A DNA stretch of 64,000 bases from Diphasiastrum complanatum (GCA_029204225.1 CM055096.1:62044957-62108956); one strand, 5' to 3'. Shown: positions 12,069 to 23,992, counted from the first letter of the stretch. The notes: generated by a model from the letters alone, not told the origin. Numbers and translations are program-made.

Positions 12069-15000
12069 ATGACAGGCCTTATGGAACAAACGTCAGCTAT
12101 CACGGGGCGTGGAGAGGCGTTGCAAGCTGATCCTTGCTGGATCAGTCATCGGATTTGGGAGTACGGTGATCTATCCAGCTTGGATCTTATTAATAATACC
12201 AAGAGCATGGATGAAATTGTGAACACTGGGAGGGCTAAGGTGGATGAAAGAGAAAATGGTAGCCTAAAAGGATTGCAGCATGCTGCAAGCCATCGTAGCC
12301 TGCGTACATCTGGGAAGGAAACGATGGGATTCTTGGGACTTGGAGGAGGACTGCATCTGTCTGCAAATGAAGATGGTGTAAAGCTTGAAGAGGAAGAGTC
12401 TCACAGCAGCGCTACGGCTGGTTATGCTGACAACCGAATTGGCCTTAAGCTTGGGAAACGCACCTATTTTGAGGACACTGCAGCTATACATGTGGACAAA
12501 AATGCTGGAGCATCTGTTCTTCCAGGGAAAAAGCAGCGTGTTTCGTCACCAGCCCAAGTACCTCGTTGCCAAGTAGAAGGATGCAAACTAGATCTAACTA
12601 CTGCAAAGGACTATCACCGAAGGCACAAAGTATGTGCAATGCACTCCAAATCACCCAGGGTCAGGGTAGCTAGCCTAGAACAGCGCTTCTGTCAGCAATG
12701 CAGCCGGTAATCTTTTTTAAAACTTCATTCTCATTTCATCACAACTATGATCCTTTTCCACCAGTTCTGTTACTGACGTTCAATTTCTGGCAGCTGGAGC
12801 TTTTCGGTCTGTTAGGCCATTTCTTTTGCACTTTCCGTTTTGGAGCATTAAAGTTTTGTAGTGCCATGATCTACCTGCCAACTACAGTTTCCGAGAAGCC
12901 ATGAACAACAGCTTTCCTTTAAAAAAAAGTTAAAACATTTTTTCGGGATATATTCCGCAGAAAGTTGTCACGCACGGGACATTTTCATAAGGTAGTCTAG
13001 ATATTCTCCTAGTGTTGATCTTTATCATAGTATTGAATTCCAGGATTACCCTTTGATTACCATAATGTTTTGCTCATCACCAACCTCGGTAGCTGCTCAT
13101 ATGACACCATGGTAATTGTGTGCAATGGTGTCCCGTCATAGCTCAAGAAATTTGGCAAATTGTCAGGCTATTATTTTTAGCACAATTTTTAAAGTCTGCG
13201 CCTTTTTGGATGAGAATAGAATCAATAAATACACGGAGAATCTATTTTTGCTTACGGGTTGATACTCTTACTATGCGCGGTTTTTAAAATCCTTTTGGCC
13301 CGGGTATCCACCCACACGTGGGCACGCACTCTAACCTGTGTGGGCAAGCCCGCTGCCCAACTCAATAGCGTTGTCTATGAGAGTTGAATAAGTCTACATA
13401 TATTTGTTCTTTATACTGGCAATCCCAAATCCTGTTTTAAACTCACATATAGCTGGTTTGGCTTGAAAGTTGGAGAGTTAAAGTGTGCATTGACCTATTC
13501 TTTACAATACTCGCATGTAGTATGTGATCTAAAAGTAATTTATGCGCTTGTGGCATATTTGTCCATGTGGCATGTATACTGGTACTAAATCGTGAAAGCT
13601 TAAAAGTCTAAATGTTCAGAGCCTTGGAGCTAGAACAATCACGAGTGAGATATGAATCTTGTGATTTGATCTGGCGGTGATAAGATTTCAAGCGAATACA
13701 TTATGTATCGTCGAGCTATTATTTAAATTAAATAACACTGGCCTATCATGCTTAAGCTCTAAAAAAAGAAAAAAGTTGAAAATCTTTTGCTCTTTTCTTC
13801 CAGAATCCAGAGACATGATCTGTTGTTTGCAGTTCTGTTTCCTCTTGGGTGATCTTATTCGTATGCCTGTCGCGTAGAATTAAATTGAAGTTTTCTCTTT
13901 CCAAAGCTGTACTGTAAATGAATGGTTTGTCGTGTGCCACTACATAAGACTACCATTGTGAAGCCTTGAGTATCAGCATCGATGCTAGCTAGCCACAGCC
14001 TGTTATTTAGCTAAAATTATTGTGTCTGCGCATAACCTTTTTTCCCTTAACTCATCAGTCGCTGTTCGACCCATAGCAAGAAACAAGAGTAATGACCTAT
14101 TTTATTGGTTTCCCAATATTAATAAAATTGATTTTAGCCGCTCAGATTTCTTGGTATTATCTTCAGTAAGGCTTAAGCGCAATTCTTCGGCCCCTGCCCA
14201 AAGATGCGCTCTTGTCATGTACTGACCTCTCTGGACTTACTATGAAACAAATCAGAGATTCCTCCTTTGTTTGACTGCTGGTTTTTTTTGCTACTAAAAT
14301 TACTAAAACCATAACGAATGAGAAAATTCATGCCTGGCCCCGAGTTAGCTTTTCAGTTTTTACCATGACATATGATGTAAGTTGCCCTGAACGTACGGTC
14401 TGCTACAAGGCCACTCCGTGGCTCAAGAAGCCAATCTGAATGAATTATAATTTTACCTTTTCGAAACCTATCGGACGCTTCAACTAGATTCTGAAAGGAA
14501 GTAGGATAATGCTTGCACTCTCAGTGAATGGACCGACTAATAAGCTCACTTCAAGCTGCAGATTTCATGTTTTGGCGGAATTCGATGAAGGTAAACGTAG
14601 TTGTAGGAGAAAGCTTGCTGGCCACAATGAACGACGAAGAAAGCCGCAGCCTGATACCTTCTTATTAACTTCTGGTGGAACTTCATTGTTTCAAGGTAAT
14701 TTCAACTTACACAATGTAGGGCTGGTACATATGGCATGATATATGTCTTCACCTCGCTGGGAAGCTCGTCACAGTTTGTCCTTTCTTCTACTAATCATAT
14801 GTGTATGCTTTATCTTCAAGTGTTATTTTGTTATCTGGTTGAAAAGTTTGAGGTTTAATTGATAGTTGTGTGCAATGACAGATAATCGGCAGCCTCATCG
14901 TGCACTTGGAGAGAGACATTATTCTTTCAATTCAAATCAAATTCTGACGAATTCAGTGCAGGGTTATGGAAAAACAACCTGGTCTAAGTTTGGCAGCTTG

Positions 15001-15807
15001 CCCATGCACTCAGGCGTAGGGTATCAATTGCAGCTCCCTGGCATAGAGAGATACCTGCCGAACCATGCCCAACCAGCAGCAGAGAAGCTATACATGCTTT
15101 CACCACACCCGAAAGGTACTTCAACCACTGTCCGGGGTCATAGAGCTAGCCTTTTGCAAGGTTCAGGTTCTCTGAGCCATGGACTAACACTCTCTCCATC
15201 ATCAGCTCTTCTACCAGACCTAGAAGGCACACAGGTGTCACATAAATACTCTGGGGTTTCTGATTCAGGATGTGCTCTCTCTCTTCTGTCATCCCATCCA
15301 TGGAGCTCCAAAGCCCCAACCTCTGCATCTTTGGACGCATCCCCAAAGTCTGATTTGAGTCTCGAGCAAATGATTGCCGAGAACCGAGCTACATTTGCTC
15401 AGCATTTTTCGCCAGGGAGTTCAACAGAGTTTCCTCATGAACTCCCCCCAATGTCAGATAAATGTTTCTCTATGCTTCCTCTTTCACACGAAATAAGTAC
15501 CATATACAATGAAATATCTTTTCCAAACTCGAATTTGGCAGAAACTGCACAGCGTCATGCACCATTCTCAGTGATGCACGATTTAGGTAACCATACCAGA
15601 CATTCGTTTCTGCAAGATCATGACTTGAGACTCTTGCATGATGCCAACTCCCACCATATGAAGCCAACTGTTGATCTGATGGCGTTTCCATTATCGCATA
15701 TGCGGCAGATGAACCGATCGCATGACTCCGGGTCATCACACTCTGCAAGTGGACTATATGCTGATATCCAGTCTGTGAAGTTCGAGCCTTCCATGTTTGA
15801 TATGTAG
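12069..15807 (+). CDS. SBP-box (SPL) transcription factor, three exons
   Basis: Spliced CDS 12069-12706, 14562-14695, 14882-15807 (1,698 nt, 565 aa). All junctions are GT-AG and keep frame. Product: plant-specific nuclear transcription factor binding GTAC-core DNA; miR156-regulated members control phase change, shoot architecture and reproductive development. The SBP domain spans about residues 165-242: Zn site 1 (PRCQVEGCK... KVCAMH), Zn site 2 ([10 protein letters not shown]... KRSC) and a bipartite nuclear signal ([17 protein letters not shown]). Intron 1 (1,855 bp) splits the domain after CQQCS, as in the family; intron 2 is 186 bp. The N-terminus has a [18 protein letters not shown] stretch that may be activating. 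In-frame TAG at 12042-12044 makes 12069 the first start. Exon 3 encodes [13 protein letters not shown] over the miR156 site. It looks intact. Closest subgroup (SPL2/10/11-like or SPL13-like) is undecided. Confidence 0.93.
12707..14561 (+). other. SPL intron 1
   Basis: Intron of 1,855 bp with donor CCG/GTAATC and acceptor CTGCAG/ATTTCA, inserted inside the SBP domain codons at the position conserved across SPL genes. It contains short chance frames but no recognisable element. A GC-richer patch around 13300-13370 (cccacacgtgggcacgc) stands out slightly. Confidence 0.88.
15272..15291 (+). promoter_or_regulatory. miR156/157 target site in SPL exon 3
   Basis: GTGCTCTCTCTCTTCTGTCA lies in frame over the ALSLLS codons. 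This is the canonical miR156 response element of plant SPL mRNAs, pairing with miR156 with one internal mismatch by my reading. It predicts post-transcriptional cleavage or repression in juvenile tissue. Confidence 0.93.
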
Positions 15808-16200
15808 TAAGAGCTTGAAAGCAAACTTGCAGAAAGAACATGGTCTTAAATTTAAGCTCAGAACACTCTCATTTTCAATGTGTTGCATATATTATCAGTC
15901 AGTTAGAACTGTTTTGTATTTAGCTGCTAGGATTTGCAGGACTTGTAACAAGCTGTTCCTGCTTGTGAATGATTGTTGAGTTTTGGTATTGTGGTTGTTT
16001 TGGATCAGCTAAGGAATTTTTTTTGCTTTTCATGATTTATAAGCACCTTCAACTTGCATTCACAACCTCAGAATTGAATCCATCACTGTTAAACAGACCA
16101 CTTTCACAGCCTGCCAAAGGCAAAACGTGTAATTGGTCTTTCCTTGGGTACAGACAAATTACATCTGGAAGTGACATTTGCAAAGACTAAGAGAGACCCC
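15808..16200 (+). other. SPL 3' untranslated region (end not located)
   Basis: Downstream of the TAG at 15805-15807 the sequence stays at moderate GC with no ORF of interest. I see no canonical AATAAA within the first 400 bp, so the poly(A) site cannot be fixed. Open frames at 15797-16190 look like chance. Confidence 0.45.
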
Positions 16201-16777
16201 CACTAAGCATAACAAGGCTTCCAACTCTCATGCTGCCATGTGGTAGAGGAAGCACACGACTACAATGTACCCTGGATTTTATTTTGTGCATCTCTGTGAT
16301 CAGCCCTGCATCTTCAAGGCAATGCAATGGTTTTGGCCCTCTTTTGTGCATTCTCGATAACAAATATCATAAAGCTGAAGTTTATTTATAACTAGCACTG
16401 GAAGATTTTCTCTAGGAGAAAAATCTGGGAACTGTGAAAATAATAGCTGATAGAGGTTGATTGCCACTTACTTTTAAAGATTTGTTCATCTCTCTAAAAA
16501 CGCTTCTGGACCTCTGAGCTATAAAAAAATTTGTTGATTTTTTAGAACTTGTAATAAGCTGAGATCTCTATATTACTTTATTTTGGAAGATAAGTCTCAA
16601 AGACCAAGAGATTTATAAACTTCAATTTGAATGTACAAAATGTGTTGAAAACATAATGGGCTTGAATATTTTTCATTTGAAGTATATTGGGGAGTGATCA
16701 AAATAATGTGTCCATCCATTGTAGCATTCATGATTTGTGTGTGCATGATCCAAACAGTGATGTTCGTAGCTCGTTAG
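16200..16777. other. Spacer after SPL, no gene seen
   Basis: About 580 bp of AT-rich DNA without a coding frame or repeat that I recognise, ending where the first gag copy begins. Confidence 0.5.
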
Positions 16778-17790
16778 TGTAGGCACCACATTGGTTTTCG
16801 TCTATAAAGTACATGTGCAGGGTTTGGCTGACCAGACATACTTCTTCGGATAGACTTCATAGTAGTTTGAAACTCATTGGTGAGTTTTTCCATCTGTAGT
16901 TGATGTTGCTTAATAAACAACTCTAACTGGGATTACCAAAGCTGATCTTGGATATCCTCGATCGGATTCGACTCATGGATAGGACCACGTGGTGCTCTCC
17001 TTTCTTTAGATTCATCAACATTTGATCTTTCATCTTCCTCTTTGATGGCATCACACATAGCTAACTTTAGGCTCGTATATTCATCATTGGATTCAAACTC
17101 GCGTCTGATCCATCTTGGAAGGCCGACTAAAAACCAGATGATGAGCATCTGCTCAGAGGGCTATTCTTGTACTTGACTTTTGAGGCATTTGAAACACTCG
17201 ATATAGTCTTGTACACGTTCATCTTTTGCCATTTTGATGTTACTTAATTCGACAAAAGGACTCCCGATCAAGCGAAAGAGCTTAAAATGCTTGATTAAGG
17301 ACTCTTTCAAAATTGATCAGTCTGTCTTATCTTCACGATCAAGTTTGAAAACCAATCACGTGCTTTAGCGATCGTGGTCATAAAAAACAATTGGACCATT
17401 GCATCGGGAGATGTTTCGCCACACACATCACATGCATTTTCAAAGATTTGCAAAAATCTTTGAGGGTCCGAACTAACGTCAAACTTGGGTAGATCTAGCT
17501 TGGGTGTTCTCTTCTCAAGATGAGCTCCGTGAGTGGTAGAAGCTCCATTCAAGTGTGTTTTGGCGTGTGATGTTTCAACATCATGAAATTGGGCTTGTGC
17601 TCGTGACGACTCAACTATATCAGGCTCTTGTTCCTCGAATGGATTTGTGGATGATCCATGTATTTGGGCCCGCAATCGATAGAACCTATGCTGTTTGATA
17701 TGTTCAGTTGTAGGGGACCTGATCTTGTATGGATAATCTTTTGGGATTTCACTATTTATATGTTGGTCCATTGGGTACTGTTGTGTCTTT
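16778..17790 (-). pseudogene. Gypsy-type gag fragment, copy 1
   Basis: Minus-strand copy of a retrotransposon gag. 17771-17307 reads MDQHINSEIPKDYPYKI through KRTPKLDLPKFDVSSDPQRFL to ARDWFSNL, the retrotrans_gag fold start. 17148-16933 reads WFLVGLPRWIRREFESNDEY, the gag helix with the LPRWIR motif. A stop or frameshift separates the two halves near 17300 and another lies near 17150. It ends at about 16778, before the zinc knuckle. It matches the copies at 18041-19527 and 19528-20836. Confidence 0.8.
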
Positions 17791-18040
17791 TTGGTGTTGG
17801 GTATGAGTTTTTGGTGTTTTTGAAATTTTTAGGATTTTTGGTGTGTTTGGATTTTTTAGGGTTTTTTGGTGTTTTTGGATGTTTTAGGGTTTTTAAGAAA
17901 GTCAAGGGGGAGACTCAGTATAAAACAAGGTTTCTATTGGTATGGATTTTATTTTTTGAAATTTTTTTTGGTGTCTATGCCTCGACGTCTTGCAATAACT
18001 CATTTCATATGGCGTCTATGTGCGATTATTGATTTGGTAA
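17791..18040. repeat. Low-complexity T/G-rich spacer
   Basis: Runs of TTTTTGGTGTTTTTGGAT and TTTAGGGTTTTT between two gag copies. The TTTAGGG-like units are too few and irregular to call telomeric. Open frames on the plus strand (FLGFLVCLDFLGFFG) are compositional artefacts. Confidence 0.6.
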
Positions 18041-19527
18041 ATGGCGTGGTGATGTAGAAGTTCACAAGTAACTTCTCGATTGAGCAACAGGTTGAACTGT
18101 TGTTTGATATGGTGCTTGTGGGGTGTTGTCGTGAGGATCCTATCGGGAGTCATAACTAACGTGTCGGACAGGTAGGATCTTGTTGGGTTGTTTTGGACAG
18201 TCTTTGAAACTGTGTTTTCTGACACAATCGAGACATTCAACGTGGTACCTCGTCTTGATTGGACATCAACCATGAAGTGGTCGGCTTCACTATAGATGAA
18301 ACATCTGGTGTTCAATGCCTCTTGCGTAATGGCATAGCCATCTTGTATGGCTAGTGGTTCTGGACTTTCTTGTGGGTATTCATGATAATGTAAGGAATGT
18401 CTAGATTGAGACGGTTGTTCTTCTTGTCTTTGGATGACATGTGTTTTGATAGATTGATATGTAGGACAAACAATTGCAGGATGCGTAGTAGTGTGGGCAC
18501 CATATGAGTTTTCGTCTATAAGGTACATGTGGTTGAGCAGACATATCTCTTTGGATAGACTGCGTGGTAGTTTGAAATTCATTGGTGAGTTTTTCCATCT
18601 GTACTTGATGTTGCTTGTCAACCAACTCCAACTAGGATTTCCAAAGCTGATCTTGGGTATCCTCAATCGGCTTCGACTCATGGAGAAGGGCACGTGGTGC
18701 TCTCCTTTCTCTGGATTCATCAATATTTGATCCTTCATCTTCCTCCTTGATGACATCAGACATAGATAACTTTAGGCTCGTATATTCATCATTGGATTTA
18801 AGCTCACGTCTGATCCATCTTGGAAGGCAGACTAAAAACCAGATGATGAACATCTGTTCAGAGGGTTGTTCTTGTACTTTACTTTTGAGGCTTTTGAAAC
18901 GCTCAATATATATAGTCTTGTACACATTCATCTTCTTCCATTTTGATGTTACTTAATTTGACAAAAAGACTCTCCATCAAGTGAAATGGCTTAAAACACT
19001 TGATAAAGAACTCTTTCAAAGTTGACCAGTCTATCTTATCTTCACGATCAAGGTTGAAAAACCAATCACATGCTTTAGCGATCATAGTCATCAAAAACAG
19101 TTGGACCATAGCATCGGAAGATGTTTTGCCATACACATCACATGCATTCTCAAAGATTTGCAAAAATCTTTGAAGGTCTGAACTACCGTCAAACTTGGGT
19201 AGATCTAGCTTGGGTGTTCTCTTCTCAAGATAGGCTCCGTGAGTGGCAGAAGCTCCATTCAGGTGTGTTCTAGCATGTGATGCTTCAACACCATGAAATT
19301 GGGTTTGTGCTCGTGACGACTCAACTATATCAGGCTCTTGTTTCTCGAATGGATTTGTGGATGATCCATGTATTTCGGCCCGCATTCGGTAGAACCTATG
19401 GTGTCTGATTTGTCCAGCTGTAGGAAACCTGATCTCATATGGATAATCTTCTGGGATCTCAAAATATTTATGTTGGTCCATTGGGCACTGTTGTGTCTTT
19501 TTGTGTTGGGTATGAGTTTCTGGTGTC
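18041..19527 (-). pseudogene. Gypsy-type gag fragment, copy 2
   Basis: Minus strand, about 1.5 kb. 19580-18903 reads through KRTPKLDLPKFDGSSDLQRFL and ACDWFFNLDREDKIDW to KMEEDECVQDYIY; 18931-18632 reads CLPRWIRRELKSNDEY; 18756-18016 carries what was the knuckle, now CFIYSEADHFMVDV, so two of the Cys ligands are lost (Tyr and Val). Frames are broken at about 18905 and 18640. It is the left arm of a head-to-head inverted repeat centred near 19527. Confidence 0.82.
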
Positions 19528-20836
19528 AAAAAAGACACAACAATACCCAATGGACTAGCATACAGATTTTGAAATCCCAAAGATTATCCATACGAGATCA
19601 GGTCCCCTACAGCTGAACAAGTCAGATGCCATAGTTTCTACCGACTGCGGGCCCAAATACATGGATCATCTGCAAATTCATTCGAGGAACAAGAGCCTAA
19701 TATAGCCAAGTTGTCATGAGCACATGCCCAATTTCATGGTGTTGAAGCATCACACACCTGAATGGAACTTCTGCCACTCATGGAGCTCATCTTGAGAAGA
19801 GAACGCCCAAGCTAGATCTACCCAAGTTTGAAGTTCGGACCCTCAAAGATTTTTGCAAATATTTGAGAATGCATGTGATGTGTATGGCAAAATATCTCCT
19901 GATGCTATGGTCCAACTGTTTTCGATGACCATGATCGCTAAAGCACATGATTGGTTTTTCAACCTTGATCATGAAGATAAGATGGAATGGTCAATTTTGA
20001 AAGAGTCCTTTATCAAGCATTTTAAGCCATTTTGTTTGATCGAAAGTTCTTTTGTCAAATTAAGTATCATCAAAATGGCAAAAGATGAACGTGTACGAGA
20101 CTATATCGAGCATTTCAGACACCTCAAAAGTCAAGTACAAGAACAGCCCTCTGAACAGATGCTCATCATCTGGTTTTCCGTCGACCTTCCAAGATGGATC
20201 AGATGTGAGCTTAAATCCAATGATGAATATATGAGCCTAAAGTTAGTTATGTTTGATGCCATCAAGGAGCAAGATGAAGGATCAGATCTTGATGAATCCC
20301 CGATCGATGATACCCAAGATCAGCTTTGGAAATCCTAGTTGGAGTTGCTTAACAAGCAACATCAACTACAGATGGAGAAACTCACCAATGAGTTTCAAAC
20401 TACCTTGAAGTATATCCAAAGAAGTATGTCTGGTCAGCCACAGGTATCTTATAGACGAAAACCAATATGGTGCCTACACTACCGGGCTACGCATCCTGCT
20501 GATGTTGGTCCTTCATATCAGCCTGTTCAAGCACATGCCATCCAAATATATGAAGAACAATCGTCTCAATCTCAACATTCCTTGCATTATCATGAATACC
20601 CATCAGAAAGTCCAGAACCACTAGCCATACAAGATGGCTATGCCATTACGCAAGGGCCATTGAGCACCAGATGTTTCATCTGTGGTGAAACCGGCCACTT
20701 CATAGTTGATTGTCTAGTCAAGACCAAGTACCATGTTGAATGTCCCGACTGTGTCAGAAAACACAGTTTCAAAGACTATCGAAAACAACCCAACAAGATC
20801 CTACCTGTCCAACACGTTAGTTATGACTCCCGATAG
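19528..20836 (+). pseudogene. Gypsy-type gag fragment, copy 3, with intact CCHC
   Basis: Plus-strand copy. After a damaged start (19528-19850, several stops) it reads ICENACDVYGKI-like sequence, AHDWFFNLDHEDKMEW, VDLPRWIRCELKSNDEY, one stop at 20336-20338, then a linker and the zinc knuckle CFICGETGHFIVDC at about 20668-20710 in perfect CX2CX4HX4C form. The frame closes at 20836 and an LTR starts 6 bp later, with no pol between. It is the right arm of the inverted repeat with copy 2. Confidence 0.82.
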
Positions 20837-20841
20837 GATTT

Positions 20842-21290
20842 TGTTGGGGGTATTTCCAACATATTGTAAATAAATTATATTGGCTAATAAAATATGTTGC
20901 GAAGGCATGACATCCTGCGTGTATAAGCTCATGACCCAATGAGCATGCAAGGCGATTGTAAATAGAAATAATGGACTTGGATTCCTTATAATTAAAATAA
21001 AACTTGAGGCACAAAGTCATTTTAAACTTAGAAGGCTATTATTTTAGAGCTGGGTTCAACTTGGGCCCCCATGAATCTTGTGAATTCTAATGTACTTTTT
21101 GTGGACCCTTGGATCAAGTTGTGTCCAAGATGAATGAATAGGATTAGTGTACATATTAGCCAATAGTATTTTGGGGCAAGGGCCTTTCCCATTTATAAAA
21201 AGGCACCTTATGTACTCTATTTTCATGCTTAATCAGAAGGAGAAAACTCTACCAAATTTTGGAGAGAAGCATCCTCACTTGCTATTCACT
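20842..21290 (+). repeat. Diverged partial gypsy LTR next to gag
   Basis: Begins TGTTGGGGGTATTTCC and follows the 816-bp LTR at 39626 (GTGTATAAGC, CCCTTGGATCAAGTTG, TTTATAAAAAGGCACC TATA region near 21194) with clear divergence. It retains the roughly 215-bp segment that the LTR at 23373 has lost. Similarity ends near 21290, where copia coding sequence on the other strand starts, so the 3' end is missing. Confidence 0.8.
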
Positions 21291-22187
21291 ACTTTCTAAT
21301 GTGCTTGATTGAATCCCTAATCCTAATATGTAATGAATTTTTCCAAGATCTTGCATCTTGAATTCTTTTCCAAGTGCAATTTTGGTTTCCTCAACTAACT
21401 TGATACAACTTCCTTTTTGGATAATATCATCAACATAAATGAGAAGAATGACAATATCTCTATCATAAAACTTGACATACAAGGAAGGATCATAGTTACT
21501 AAGATTAAATCCTAGTAAATCAAGAAAAGTGTTAAGTCGAGAATACCACAACCTTGGAGCTTGCTTTACTCCATAGAGACTTTCGAAGAGCAAGCAAACT
21601 TTGGTCTTGTCTTGGATGAACCCAATAGGTTGATCCATATAAATCTCTTCTTCTAAATATCCATTTAAAAATGCATTAGAAACATCTAGTTAAAAAACTT
21701 GCCATTTGAAAAAACAAGCAATAGAAATTATGATTCTAATTGATATCATCTTTGCAACTGGAGCAAAAGTTTTCTCATAATCAAGTTCATAAATTTAAAC
21801 AAACACCTTTCCACAAAGTCTTGCTTTGTACTTGTTGATTGTGTCATCTTGATTATATTTGACTTGAAAATCCCATTTGCAGCCAATGGTGTGCTTGTTA
21901 GATAGAAGATTCACAAGCTCTCATGTCTTGTTGGCAATTAATGCATCATATTCCTCCTTCATGGCTAAAAACCATTTTTTTGAGCTGAGTGCATCATATA
22001 CATCCTTTGGCTCCTCATGTGAAACAAAATAATTAGTGGAGTTGAGTTCCACTTGCTTGCCTTTATCTTCATATGTAAGCCTCTTAGGCTCGAATCTTTC
22101 TCTTTGTGATCTCCTTGGTGAAAAGATTCGAGGTGACTCCTCCTCAATTTTCGGTCCCATCTTTCCATGATAATCTTCAATGGTGAT
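21282..22187 (-). pseudogene. Copia reverse transcriptase fragment (element A, part 2)
   Basis: On the minus strand it runs from a linker (RRSQRERFEPKRLTYEDKGK) through KWFLAMKEEYDALIANKT, a stretch with stops, then EIYMDQPIGF, YGVKQAPRLWYSRLN, the catalytic LIYVDDII and MQDLGKIHYILGLGI. These are the copia RT domain in order, ending before RNase H. The 5' part of the same element lies at 44537-44760. The two halves were separated by insertion of element B1 at 22188-22190. Confidence 0.87.
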
Positions 22188-22190
22188 TTT

Positions 22191-22989
22191 TGTACAAAAA
22201 GAATAAAAAGGACCAAGAGTGGATCCTAATCTGATCCTCAAGAGGGATTGGTTTTCAGATTACTTGATCTATCAATCTACTTGAGATTAAGATCAATCTA
22301 GATCAATTCTAGACACAAGAACAATCATTAATTGAAAGTAGGTGTACTTTTTGGTTTCACATGTGTTAAACTGTCTGAGTATGGACTCCAACCTGAAAAT
22401 CAAATACACATTGATAGAACCTCAAAACAATCAAAACAAATGTAGACAAATGGAGAGAATCACTCAAAATTGCTTCCAAAACCAAGATTGGTGTCTCACA
22501 ATGATTATAGCCAAATGCGGCTCTATATATACAATGATCATCCCTCTGATCCCACATGTGTGAAAGTGCTTTGTCATATGATGATTCATCATGCAAAACT
22601 GACACTTGGACAAAACCTTCTATTTTGAGCACTTTTGGTCCATTCTCCTTCTATATGGAGATCTACTTGGAAATCTTCTAGAAGTCAAAATTTGTCTACT
22701 TCAGCTTATTCCACACATGTGAGTTGTCCTCTACACATGGAATATGACACCTAACCAAAGGATGTGGCTCATGCAATCAGTAGATTGATGCCATGTGTCA
22801 TATGTCTAGAAAACTAGTTTTTGGCCATTTTAGCCACTAGAACTTGAATCAAATCATATGTACAACATATATGATTATGGTACATGACAAGTACACTAGT
22901 TTCGCACGTGGAAACAGGCTCCACACATGTGTGTTTATCTATATACAAGATTTTGGGCTTCTACCAAGCTTATTTTTGTATTTTTCACA
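22191..22989 (-). repeat. 3' LTR of element B1
   Basis: On the minus strand TGTGAAAAATAC to TTTTTGTACA. It aligns along its length with 43705-44536, apart from indels near 22318 and 22530 and several substitutions per 100 bp. A PPT (TTTTTGAGGAG) directly precedes it at 23000-22990. It contains variants of the CACACGTGTG palindrome (22353, 22713, 22901). Confidence 0.87.
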
Positions 22990-23367
22990 CTCCTCAAAAA
23001 TCTAGCTTGGTAAATCTAGCTTGATGGAAAACATGATGATCTTGAACTTGACTCCATGGGCTGAATTGGTCTTTGATGGTTCAAAGGGTGTGAAGATCAG
23101 CCAATGAGCTTGATGTTAATCTAAAATCACCATATTCATGATAGTGCTTCTTTGATGTTGACATCTTTGATGAGCTTGAGAGCTTTTCACCATCCTAGCA
23201 CCTCCAAAATTGATTCCTTCCAATTTTCATGTAGATGCTTGACCTTGAGGGTTGTTCCTTCTTCATGTGCATGCTCCATGAGAATATATAAAGATTTCTT
23301 CTTGATTTATTAGGATCACAAAGATATAACATCATGTTACCACAATCTAGAGAATTAGACTCATTCA
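22990..23367 (-). pseudogene. C-terminal tail of the B1 ORF plus 3' UTR
   Basis: Reading on the minus strand from the gypsy insertion site, SLANLNESNSLDCGNMMLYL continues the frame that ends at 40442 and matches HSLANVDEPNSRDLGNMMLDL in the second B copy at 49560. This shows that the gypsy element landed inside the B1 coding region. The frame then decays before the PPT. Confidence 0.75.
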
Positions 23368-23372
23368 AATTG

Positions 23373-23973
23373 TGTTGGGGGTATTCCCAACAAAGTATAA
23401 ATATATAAAATCATCCAATAAAATGTGTTGCGAGGGTGTGTGTCCAAGATAAATGGATAGGATCAATGTGAATATTAGCCAATAGGATTGAGGGGCAAGG
23501 GCCTTCCCCATTTTATAAAAAGGCACCATTTGTACACTATTTTCATGCTTAATAGAGAGGAGGAGACTCTACGATTTTGAGAGCTCAAGCATCCTCATTT
23601 TCTAATCAATCTTGCTTATGCTATTGTTGTGATTGCTTGTTATTTTCATTTCTCATGCTTTTTAGTTATGCTAGTTAAGGTTTTTCCAGCAATGACATTG
23701 AGCATTTGAGCTAACCTCCATCTCATCTCTCTCTCTTTCTCTCTTCTCTTCTCTCTTCCTCCCCTTTTCTATCCCTTTCCTTCACCCAAATCATGATGAA
23801 TGTTAGAGTAGAGGAGTAGAGTTAAGGGAGAGTAGTGTTAGTGGTGAATAGAGTTAGGGAGGAAGTAGGAAACTAACTAAAATTAGCATCTATGTATAGC
23901 TAGGTACCTATCCAGTGATCTAACCCTTGTTGACAGGCGGGAGGGCTATACTATGCAGATCTACGACCCTACA
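23373..23973 (+). repeat. 5' LTR of the gypsy element (with internal deletion)
   Basis: 601 bp, TGTTGGGGG to CCCTACA. Compared with the 816-bp 3' LTR it lacks about 215 bp after TTGCGAGGG (around 23436). The rest differs at roughly a dozen positions and one 4-bp indel. TTATAAAAAGGCACC (about 23513-23527) is the likely TATA region. Confidence 0.92.
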
Positions 23974-23974
23974 G

Positions 23975-23992
23975 TGGCGCCGTTGCTGGGGA
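23975..23992 (+). other. Primer binding site of the gypsy element
   Basis: TGGCGCCGTTGCTGGGGA begins one base after the LTR. This is the TGGCGCCGTTGC type seen in plant Athila/Tat-like gypsy elements; the tRNA identity is from memory of those families and not checked. Confidence 0.85.

Noticed and set aside
17820-17900. Interstitial telomere repeat (TTTAGGG-like)
   Set aside because: Only isolated TTTAGGG-like units in a T/G-rich spacer, with irregular spacing and no array.
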